Of a stretch of DNA of 6,253 nt, positions 1 through 5,011 are shown one piece after another. The notes below the pieces were generated by a model. That model saw only the letters and a list, made by a program, of their open reading frames with translations. It did not search any database and had not been told where the DNA came from. Within the stretch, counting starts at the first letter, position 1, and every line of letters begins with the position of its first letter. Source of the DNA: Candidatus Pacearchaeota archaeon CG11_big_fil_rev_8_21_14_0_20_30_13 (GTDB lineage: Archaea; Nanobdellota; Nanobdellia; Pacearchaeales; GW2011-AR1); assembly GCA_002762735.1 (NCBI GenBank), contig PCVV01000020.1, positions 19,592 through 25,844 on the forward strand. The letters are read 5' to 3'. A program made the position numbers and the translations under genes.

Positions 1-9
1 GCGTGGCAA

Positions 10-28
10 GAATTTTCGTAGAAAATTC
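10..28. repeat. 7-bp perfect inverted repeat (small hairpin)
   Basis: GAATTTT (10-16) and AAAATTC (22-28) are perfect inverted arms around a 5-base loop CGTAG. It lies outside any gene, downstream of the minus-strand gene ending at 81. An A+T-rich stem this short can arise by chance, and no function can be assigned. Confidence 0.35.
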
Positions 29-37
29 ACAGAGTTA

Positions 38-77
38 TAGGTGCAATAAATTGGGGCGGAAAAACGCGAGTTTTTTT
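38..77 (+). repeat. Intergenic motif copy 1 (TAGGTGC...ACGCGAGTTTTTT)
   Basis: TAGGTGC (38-44) followed by AATAA, then ACGCGAGTTTTTT (64-76) after 19 bases. The same layout occurs on the opposite strand at 562-522, on the other side of the Cys-rich gene, with 21 bases between the two blocks. The two copies face each other, with their T-tracts toward the gene. This may be a mobile or dispersed spacer element or a shared terminator type. It is too degenerate to name. Confidence 0.4.
60..77 (-). terminator. Hairpin with T-tract, candidate terminator of the Cys-rich protein gene
   Basis: AAAAAC (60-65) pairs with GTTTTT (70-75) around a GCGA loop. It lies just beyond the stop codon at 81-83 of the minus-strand gene. 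Read on the minus strand the stem ends in GTTTTT, which fits a T-tract terminator. Read on the plus strand it ends in seven T, so the direction is not certain. It is also the inner end of a motif repeated at 522-562. Confidence 0.45.
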
Positions 78-80
78 ATT

Positions 81-485
81 TTAAACGACACAAATGGCTT
101 GAGATTTTAAATCTAAAGTTCCGTTTACAATTTGATAACTTTCGCAACCTTTACTAAATTTAGAACAAGTTCCAGATACATTTTCTCTGTAAGAAACTTC
201 CCAATTGCCATTCTCCCTTTTCAAAAATTCTTGTGGGGGTTTACAATTACCAATACATTGGCTAGAATCCGTACATTCTTTTCCAGCATCAGAAAAAGGC
301 AATTGGCAAAATGGATTATCTAAAAGTTCATCAGAAGGCAAAAGATATTTATGCCAAATACCTCCTTGAGATTTACACTCCTCTTCTTCATTTATTAAAG
401 AATTTGGTTTATCTATAGAATAACCAATAAAAAATGAGGCAATTATTAATACAAGAGATATTAAGATAAAAGATATTTTGTTCAT
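81..485 (-). CDS. Small Cys-rich, membrane-anchored or secreted protein (function unknown)
   Basis: A 134-residue protein. Residues about 4-22 form one hydrophobic helix after a short positive N-terminus (MNK), so it is either a signal peptide or an N-terminal anchor. No lipobox cysteine is seen. The rest is exposed and holds eight cysteines (C37, C60, C71, C77, C81, C107, C114, C132), an even number that would suit four disulfides outside the cell. The stretches CKSQGGIW (37-44) and DAGKECTDSSQC (66-77) resemble a widespread family of small exported Cys-rich proteins of unknown function ('C..qGG.w ... aGk.C.dssqC.g.C'). That resemblance is from memory. The ATG at 485 has no Shine-Dalgarno sequence, but a TATA-like box about 25 bases upstream would give an almost leaderless transcript. 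It is flanked by inverted copies of a short repeat. Confidence in a real gene is good; the role is unknown. Confidence 0.8.
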   Translation of the reverse strand: MNKISFILISLVLIIASFFIGYSIDKPNSLINEEEECKSQGGIWHKYLLPSDELLDNPFCQLPFSDAGKECTDSSQCIGNCKPPQEFLKRENGNWEVSYRENVSGTCSKFSKGCESYQIVNGTLDLKSQAICVV

Positions 486-503
486 AACAAAAGCAAAGAA
501 TAT

Positions 504-522
504 AAGTATAAAAAGCTTTTGA
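504..522 (-). promoter_or_regulatory. Archaeal-type TATA box for the Cys-rich gene, near-leaderless start
   Basis: On the minus strand CAAAAGC is followed by TTTTTATACTTATA, resembling a BRE plus TATA box. The box is centred near 511, so a start point 24-26 bases on falls near 486, within a few bases of the ATG at 485. The lack of a ribosome binding site before this ATG agrees with a leaderless mRNA. In such an A+T-rich spacer a chance match is possible. Confidence 0.4.
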
Positions 523-562
523 AAAAACCCGCGTTGGGTGGGCTTTATCTTATTAGCACCTA
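522..562 (-). repeat. Intergenic motif copy 2 (TAGGTGC...ACGCGGGTTTTTT), with small hairpin
   Basis: On the minus strand TAGGTGC (562-556) is followed by TAATAA and, after 21 bases in all, ACGCGGGTTTTTT (534-522). This matches the motif at 38-77 in order, spacing and strand polarity relative to the gene between them. Within it ACCC (527-530) and GGGT (536-539) can form a 4-bp stem around GCGTT. The T-tract on the minus strand could end a transcript arriving from the right, just before the promoter of the Cys-rich gene. Confidence 0.4.
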
Positions 563-602
563 CAATTAGACATAACAGAATCTTAACCTAAATACCTCTT
601 AA

Positions 603-1067
603 ATCCCCTTCAAAGGAATAGATAAAATTATTAATGGAGTTTCTGCTATAATAACAAAAAATAATGAAACTATAGAATTTAATTCTGATGGAAAGCTAGC
701 AAAATTAAATTCTGGGAATGTTAAAGTAGAAACTGAACTTCCTGTTGAAGTTGAAGGAAACATCATTTATGTAACCCAATCAAATGGTATAAAGTCTGAA
801 ATTAAGATTATGCCCTCTGTAGCTTCTGAAATTGCTTTGAATAGATTAAGGTTAAAAGTTTGCTCCGAGGAGAATAATTGCACAATTACCTTAAAAGAAG
901 TTGGTGAAGGAAACGAAACAAAAGTTGTATACGAGCTTAAAGTTGAGAAACAATCAAAAATTTTGTGGTTGTTCAAAAAACAAATGCAAGTTAATGTACA
1001 AGTTGATGCAAAAAATGGAGATATAATCAAAATAGAGAGACCATGGTGGGCTTTTTTGGCAAGCTAG
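603..1067 (+). pseudogene. 5'-truncated gene: C-terminal domain of a DPANN-type exported protein (PepSY-like tail)
   Basis: The frame is open from the stop at 600-602 to the TAG at 1065-1067 (154 codons). It has no ATG, GTG or TTG before the internal ATG at 810. The 69 codons before that ATG read like real protein: alternating hydrophilic beta-type sequence such as VEVEGNIIYV, followed by SEIKIMPSVASEIALNRLRL. Codon use also looks coding. The C-terminus (VQVDAKNGDIIKIERPWWAF, then LAS) matches a tail I recall from Pacearchaeota/Woesearchaeota proteins with a PepSY-like fold; that family link is from memory. Full-length relatives should carry an N-terminal signal or membrane segment, absent here. 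I infer a 3' gene remnant left by recombination or deletion near 603. The alternative is an 85-residue protein starting at 810, which would cut through the conserved region and is less likely. Confidence 0.6.
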
Positions 1068-1235
1068 ACTGACAAGAAATACCCTGCGAATCATTACGAA
1101 CAAATTTGGGCGAACAAGTAAAACGAGCGAACACAGAAGTTTTTTTAAAAGTCATGAAGGGTGCAACAATGTCAAAAACAAAATCTTAGAGTCTTCGCGT
1201 GTGTATTTTTTTATAAGAATTGCCACCGTTTAAAA
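1068..1235. other. Convergent intergenic spacer with T-tracts and repeated CGAACA words
   Basis: This 168-base spacer lies between the ends of a plus-strand remnant and a minus-strand gene. It holds T7 tracts at 1140-1146 and 1206-1212 (plus strand), three CGAACA words (1097, 1111, 1128), and GGTGCAA (1160-1166) with CGCG (1196-1199) before the second T-tract. The last group resembles, with wider spacing, the motif at 38-77. No open frame with coding character is seen. Confidence 0.4.
1137..1146 (+). terminator. T-tract, possible terminator of the plus-strand remnant
   Basis: GAAG followed by seven T, about 70 bases past the TAG stop. Archaeal transcription can end at T-rich tracts without a hairpin, and none is evident here. 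Confidence 0.3.
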
Positions 1236-1499
1236 TTAATAAGATAATATTTTCTTTTTTCTTAAAGGATAATACACAATTCCCAAAATTATTAAAATTA
1301 TTCCTAAAATTAATGCACTATAACCTGCATATACATATTTCATGTGTTCTTCAAATAATTTTATTAAAGCGATTCCTAAAGCAAAAGAAGCAAAACCAGT
1401 TCTTACATAAGCAAGAGTATTTCTTTCATTAGCCAAAATTGTTCTCTCTTGTGCCAACTTCTTATGACTTATTAATCTCTTTTTGATAAAATTGTCCAT
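1236..1499 (-). CDS. DUF202 (YidH-like) two-helix membrane protein
   Basis: An 87-residue protein. Residues 16-45 carry the DUF202 signature, an ER..LA.ER..LAY.RTG stretch (QERTILANERNTLAYVRTGF) leading into the first membrane helix (about 30-48). A second helix spans about 54-77, followed by a basic cytoplasmic tail (LRKKK). Length is usual for the family, which is found in bacteria and archaea and has no settled biochemical function. The charged N-terminal segment should be cytoplasmic. The ATG at 1499 is preceded by AGAGG (1511-1507) at 7 bases and a TATA-like box about 39 bases upstream, supporting this start and a single-gene transcript. It converges on the plus-strand remnant and shows no functional link to the restriction operon. 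Confidence 0.85.
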   Translation of the reverse strand: MDNFIKKRLISHKKLAQERTILANERNTLAYVRTGFASFALGIALIKLFEEHMKYVYAGYSALILGIILIILGIVYYPLRKKKILSY

Positions 1500-1528
1500 G
1501 CTTTAACCTCTTTCTACTACATATAATC

Positions 1529-1548
1529 TAATTTATTTATAAAGATAT
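1529..1548 (-). promoter_or_regulatory. TATA-like promoter of the DUF202 gene
   Basis: On the minus strand ATATC then TTTATAAATAAAT (1543-1531) resembles an archaeal TATA box. A start about 25 bases on would fall near 1513, leaving a leader of about 14 bases that contains the AGAGG ribosome binding site. The fit of box, leader and RBS is good, but the spacer is very A+T-rich. Confidence 0.4.
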
Positions 1549-1873
1549 TTATTTTTAAATTTCTTGAAAAACATTAAACGGCAATCCCAAATAAAATTTT
1601 ATATGACGAATTAAGAATAACATCTGAATTTAACAAAGTTGAATTTTAAGGGTTGAAGCGAATCTACGAAATGGCGAGCGGAGTGTAGTCGTTAAATTTC
1701 TGTTGACCGTCGAGCCTACTAAGTTGACGAGAAAAAAATTCACAAGGTAAATCCACAGAATTTTCTTACTGCCAAAAATCAGATAGATGCTGTAGTTTTT
1801 ACTTACTTTAAGACAAAATACTTTGTAGTAGATATTATTTTAGCATTCATTGGGAAAATTCCATTTGTTTTTG

Positions 1874-1895
1874 TTTCTTTTTTTTAAAAAAGAAA
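1874..1895 (-). terminator. T-rich palindrome, likely end of the R-M operon transcript
   Basis: TTTCTTTTTT (1874-1883) and AAAAAAGAAA (1886-1895) are perfect 10-base inverted arms separated by TT. It lies 47-68 bases beyond the res stop at 1942. On the minus strand it reads TTTTCTTTTTT followed by A-rich sequence, a fair T-tract terminator. The arms hold only one G:C pair each, so a stable hairpin is less likely than a simple T-tract. Confidence 0.45.
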
Positions 1896-1941
1896 ATTTG
1901 GGAGTTTTGTTATTTTTGCTTTTTTTCTAAAAGAAGTGTTT

Positions 1942-4215
1942 TTAAAGTTCTTTTAATTTAGATAAAACTTCTTCAACATTTCCATTATTAACCATTTCAA
2001 AATGTAATTTATTATCTAAAGATTCCCAAATGTTTCCAATTTCTTTTTTATATTGTGTTTCTTCATTTGTCATCAAATGCTCTCCTTTCCATTCCAAAGC
2101 AAAAATATTTTTCTTCTTTGTCACCGCAATAAAATCTGGATAAAATTTATTTTTCTTCCAACCTTGGATAAAAAAAGAATCTTCTTTTTTCTCTCGACAC
2201 CTAACCCAAAATTTAATATTTTCTAATAAATCTAATCTTTCCACAAATTTTAATTCTTCCTTGTTTAATTTATCAATATTTTTATAATAACTTTTATTCC
2301 AATTTTGTTTTGGTAATTCGGATAAAGTGATTTTATTGGGAAATTTATCTAATTCTTCAACAACTATTTTTTTATTTTTCAAAAAACCTTCAAATCTTTT
2401 TTTAGTATAATTCTCTAAAATTTTATTTATTTCTTCATTTAAGATGGTAATAAGAATATATCTATTAATCGAAAGCTCAGAAATTGATTTTTTCTTTAGA
2501 TGATATTCTATAAATTTATTTAAAAATTTTAATTTATCTTTGTGTTCTATTTCAGTAAACCTTAATTTTTTGCTTAACCATAAAATTAATTCTTCTTTGG
2601 ATGCATCTTTTATTTTACGAGGAATATTAAGTATTTGCTGTGCCGAAGTAATCCATTTATCATTTTTAGTTATATCTAATTCTGCTCTTCTATCATTATC
2701 TTCATTTACTTCAAAATCTATTTCTGCATTTTGCTTTGACAATTCAAATTCTTCTCCAATCAAATCTCCAAAAGATAATTTTTCGTTTTCAAAAGACATC
2801 ATAGGAACAGATAAATTTTCATCAAACATTTTTTCTACATCTAAAGGATATTTTTGCTCTTTATCTGTTACATTAATTAAATCCATCTTGCTAAATCCAT
2901 TACTTTCTAATCCAGAAATAATTTGACTACTCGCCTCTTGAAAATTTTTTGCTGATGCAAAAATATAACTTTTATTTAATTTTTCATTTTCTTTTCTTTG
3001 AGCATTAGGCATCCTTAAAATTCTTCCTATAATTTGCTCTACTGCTATTTTTGAGCCGATATTTGCAACAGAAATTAAAACATAAGCAAAAGAACAATCC
3101 CACCCTTCTGCTAATTTACTAACTGTTATGATATATCTTATTTTACAATTTTTTGAGAATAAATTTAAATTTGCTAATTCATTAACATCCCTATAAGCAA
3201 TTGCTATTTCTTCTTCTGGAATTTTTCTTTCTTTGATTAAGAAATCTTTAATTCTAAATACAGTAACATCTTTATCTTCCTTTTTGTCAGATTCTGCTTG
3301 AATAAGTGCAATTGGTCTTATATATTCAGATTTATTTTTCTTAGATTCTTTTTCTAACTCTATTCTTTGATTAACTCCTTTAATTAAGGAATTTTCCCAT
3401 TGTGCTGTGCTTTCAAGAACAATCGGAAGTTTTACCATTTGCTCTTCTTTTAATTCGGAAGAATGAATTTCCACTAAAACATTACTTTCATCTCTTGGCG
3501 TTGCGGTATACTCAATTATAAAACTTGGATTTAAATCTTTTAGAAATTCGATAGAAAGTTTTGTTTTTGTTTTGTGTCCTTCATCTATTACAATTAAAGG
3601 ATTCGATAATTTTATTACATTAGCAAGAGAATTTATTGTTGTGTTGTGTTCGTCTTTCTCTAAAAATTCATATTCTCCCAAATTCTCAAAATGGCTTAAC
3701 AATGCTCCATTTTCCTGATAAACCTTGTATTTGTTTTGTATGGCTCTTTCTTTTCTAAATGCTTCTAAACTTGAAATTATTATGCATACATTATCTTCAA
3801 CATCTTCTTTTCTTATTCTTAACGCCTCCTCATTTGAGAAAATTCTAACACCATTCTCAAACGCTTCATCTAAAACCTTTCTGTGCATATCATTTCTGTC
3901 TTTGAATTTTTTAAGAGTTTGAGATTTTATTGCTTCTGATGGAACAAACCACATAACAATACCTCTATCCATTTTATGTTTTAATGTAGAAGACATAATT
4001 TCAGCAACAGAATGACAACCAACTAAAGTTTTTCCTCCACCTGTTGGTATTTTAACGCAAATATTTGGAACATCAAAATAATCATTATATTTATCTTCTG
4101 TTTCAGTTGAAGAAATAAAAGCTCTTTTCGGATTTCTATTAGATATTTCTAATTCTTTAAGATAATTCTTTAGTATATCTATTGCTTTTTGTTGATATTT
4201 TTTTAGCTCTACCAT
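1942..4215 (-). CDS. res: Type III restriction enzyme Res subunit-like: SF2 helicase with PD-(D/E)xK nuclease
   Basis: A 757-residue protein, the ATP-driven motor and nuclease half of a type III-like restriction system; it would act on DNA in complex with Mod. Visible motifs in order: YQQ near the N-terminus (7-9); Walker A PTGGGKT (57-63); motif II DEGH (211-214); motif III TATP (237-240); motif V SKLAEGWD (366-373); motif VI Q..GR..R (Q394, G397, R398, R401). Residues about 450-650 are a helical linker, then the nuclease: PDF (693-695), followed by E708-W-K710, which gives D694/E708/K710 of PD-(D/E)xK. All key residues are present, so it looks active. It is shorter than classical Res subunits (about 900-1000 residues), and motif II is DEGH rather than DEAH. 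The ATG lies one base after the NYN stop, implying translational coupling; only a weak RBS is visible. Other SF2-nuclease defence proteins are possible, but the adjacent mod makes type III most likely. Confidence 0.88.
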   Translation of the reverse strand: MVELKKYQQKAIDILKNYLKELEISNRNPKRAFISSTETEDKYNDYFDVPNICVKIPTGGGKTLVGCHSVAEIMSSTLKHKMDRGIVMWFVPSEAIKSQTLKKFKDRNDMHRKVLDEAFENGVRIFSNEEALRIRKEDVEDNVCIIISSLEAFRKERAIQNKYKVYQENGALLSHFENLGEYEFLEKDEHNTTINSLANVIKLSNPLIVIDEGHKTKTKLSIEFLKDLNPSFIIEYTATPRDESNVLVEIHSSELKEEQMVKLPIVLESTAQWENSLIKGVNQRIELEKESKKNKSEYIRPIALIQAESDKKEDKDVTVFRIKDFLIKERKIPEEEIAIAYRDVNELANLNLFSKNCKIRYIITVSKLAEGWDCSFAYVLISVANIGSKIAVEQIIGRILRMPNAQRKENEKLNKSYIFASAKNFQEASSQIISGLESNGFSKMDLINVTDKEQKYPLDVEKMFDENLSVPMMSFENEKLSFGDLIGEEFELSKQNAEIDFEVNEDNDRRAELDITKNDKWITSAQQILNIPRKIKDASKEELILWLSKKLRFTEIEHKDKLKFLNKFIEYHLKKKSISELSINRYILITILNEEINKILENYTKKRFEGFLKNKKIVVEELDKFPNKITLSELPKQNWNKSYYKNIDKLNKEELKFVERLDLLENIKFWVRCREKKEDSFFIQGWKKNKFYPDFIAVTKKKNIFALEWKGEHLMTNEETQYKKEIGNIWESLDNKLHFEMVNNGNVEEVLSKLKEL

Positions 4216-4216
4216 T

Positions 4217-4903
4217 TTATTTTTTAGACTCGTAATCTTTTAAGCATTTAGTTAAAATATCTCTTCTTAAAATTAAAAATGGAAATTTTTGTCTTAATTC
4301 ACTAGAATATCCAAAAGGGACAGAACAACTCAAAACCTCTTTTCCAATTCCTTTTATTAAAGAAAACGCTGGCACAAAATCCGCATCGCCTGAAATTAAA
4401 ACGGCAACTTCAAGATTATCTTTTATTGCTTCTTTTACCATATCAATTGCAATCCAAACATCTATTCCTTTTTCTTTTTGAAAATTATCTGCCATGTCTA
4501 AGAAACTTGCTTCAACTAGAGGTTTGCAAACTTCACATAAATCCCAAGACTCGATAAATTCTTGTCTTTTCTTTTTTACTTCTTTTGTAGATAGCTTCTG
4601 AAGTTTTCTTGTAATTATTTTAATTCCTTGTTTTTCTAAATATCCTAAAAATGCTCTTTGGTTCTTGTATATTAGAGGATTGTCTCCCATATCTGGCATA
4701 GAGGTATACCAACGAATTTCTTTAAATTCTAAATCTTTTTCTCTAGAAATAAACTCGGACAATTTTTTTATATCAATAGTACTAGGCTTACACCATTTTT
4801 TAACATTATGATACCAATTATTTGCATCAACAAAGATAATTGCTTTTTTACCTCCGGTAGAAATATTTGTAGAAGATTTATTGAGGTACGCCTGTGGTGT
4901 CAT
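4217..4903 (-). CDS. NYN-domain (LabA/DUF88-like, PIN-fold) putative ribonuclease in the R-M operon
   Basis: A 228-residue protein. After an 18-residue polar Ser/Thr-rich lead, the NYN domain starts with IIFVDANNWYH (22-32; D26 the first acidic site). It continues through KGIDVWIAIDM (145-155; D148, D154) to SGDADF (171-176; D173, D175) and KGIGKEV (184-190). These acidic positions match the metal-binding set expected of NYN/PIN-like RNases, so it looks catalytically intact. An inserted segment (about 100-145) carries a CEVC pair (C123, C126), too few alone for a zinc knuckle unless it dimerises or uses C38 or C193. No membrane segment is seen. The start is firm: GGAGG (4914-4910) lies 6 bases before the ATG. 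It sits between mod and res, one base from res, which suggests a role in the same defence or in its control. The substrate is unknown; NYN proteins generally act on RNA. Confidence 0.85.
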   Translation of the reverse strand: MTPQAYLNKSSTNISTGGKKAIIFVDANNWYHNVKKWCKPSTIDIKKLSEFISREKDLEFKEIRWYTSMPDMGDNPLIYKNQRAFLGYLEKQGIKIITRKLQKLSTKEVKKKRQEFIESWDLCEVCKPLVEASFLDMADNFQKEKGIDVWIAIDMVKEAIKDNLEVAVLISGDADFVPAFSLIKGIGKEVLSCSVPFGYSSELRQKFPFLILRRDILTKCLKDYESKK

Positions 4904-5010
4904 GATAATCCTCCAACAAGAATATAAAGCCCGGCATGTCCGAAGAGATACCGGGGACTTAAAGTATTATTAATAGTCTTTTTACTTATAAAAACCTTAC
5001 TATTCCCCAT
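4900..5010 (-). CDS. Possible 36-residue leader ORF filling the mod/NYN gap
   Basis: An ATG at 5010, one base after the mod stop codon (5014-5012), opens a 36-codon frame. It ends in a TGA that overlaps the NYN start as ATGA (4903-4900). The peptide begins MGNSKVFISKK and ends LYILVGGLS; I recognise no family. The placement is just what a coupled leader gene would show, but no ribosome binding site is at a useful distance (GAGG is about 15 bases away). The frame also runs through a strong hairpin better explained as RNA structure. A 36-codon frame is easily met by chance in such DNA. It is listed as a possibility, not as an established gene. Confidence 0.22.
   Translation of the reverse strand: MGNSKVFISKKTINNTLSPRYLFGHAGLYILVGGLS
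4910..4914 (-). promoter_or_regulatory. Strong GGAGG ribosome binding site of the NYN gene
   Basis: GGAGG on the minus strand, 6 bases before the ATG at 4903. It is the strongest ribosome binding site in the window and fixes the NYN start. It lies 16 bases past the G+C-rich hairpin. Confidence 0.75.
4930..4955 (-). promoter_or_regulatory. G+C-rich hairpin with C(UUCG)G loop at the mod/NYN junction
   Basis: On the minus strand CCCGG (4955-4951) pairs with CCGGG (4934-4930). UAU then pairs with AUG (one U.G wobble), there is one C.C mismatch (4947/4938), and UC/GA closes a UUCG tetraloop (4944-4941). That gives 10 pairs with a specially stable loop, in DNA that is otherwise strongly A+T-rich. 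It is followed by CTTTATATTC, only a weak U-tract. It could end or attenuate mod transcription, or be a 5' leader structure if transcription starts at the TATA-like box near 4989. Conserved pairing is not tested here. Confidence 0.6.
4985..4994 (-). promoter_or_regulatory. Possible TATA box for a separate NYN-res transcript
   Basis: TTTTTATAAG on the minus strand, in the gap after mod. A start about 25 bases downstream (near 4964) would place the UUCG hairpin within the first 10-35 bases of the mRNA. The match is weak, and a T-tract after the mod stop is an equal reading. Confidence 0.25.
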
Positions 5011-5011
5011 T

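Larger units (their letters stand above)
1500..1941. other. 442-base intergenic stretch without a credible gene
   Basis: From the right it holds the T-rich palindrome past res, an unremarkable A+T stretch, a G+C-richer patch (about 1650-1730) and the DUF202 promoter. The patch carries four GTTGA(A/C) words (1638, 1652, 1702, 1723). An 8-bp inverted repeat AATTTAAC (1627-1634)/GTTAAATT (1691-1698) encloses a shorter one, CTAC (1664-1667)/GTAG (1685-1688). A minus-strand frame is open from 1839 to 1630 but has no ATG and its composition does not look coding. The patch shares GCGAATC, TACGAA and GGCGA in the same order with 1085-1115. It could be a decayed element or a structured RNA; nothing decides this. 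Confidence 0.4.

Noticed and set aside
38..562. Integron attC sites around the Cys-rich gene
   Set aside because: GTTGGGT at 533-539 fits the GTTRRRY core, but no matching RYYYAAC partner lies at a suitable distance and the other copy lacks the core. No integrase is present.
767..1030. 87-codon minus-strand open frame opposite the truncated plus-strand gene
   Set aside because: Its translation is Phe/Ser/Thr-rich antisense without family features, whereas the plus strand carries the recognisable PWWAFL tail.
1650..1730. tRNA or other known RNA gene in the G+C-richer patch
   Set aside because: No T-arm consensus, no acceptor stem and no anticodon arm could be formed on either strand.
1630..1839. 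Minus-strand frame open for 69 codons in the intergenic stretch
   Set aside because: It has no ATG, the only usable alternative start (GTG) gives a short piece without an RBS, and the tail (LTTTLRSPFRRFAST) is what G+C-rich repeat sequence gives by chance.
2540..2926. 128-codon plus-strand open frame
   Set aside because: Lies opposite res in a low-complexity Ser/Leu/Ile-rich antisense reading; the res frame carries the conserved protein.
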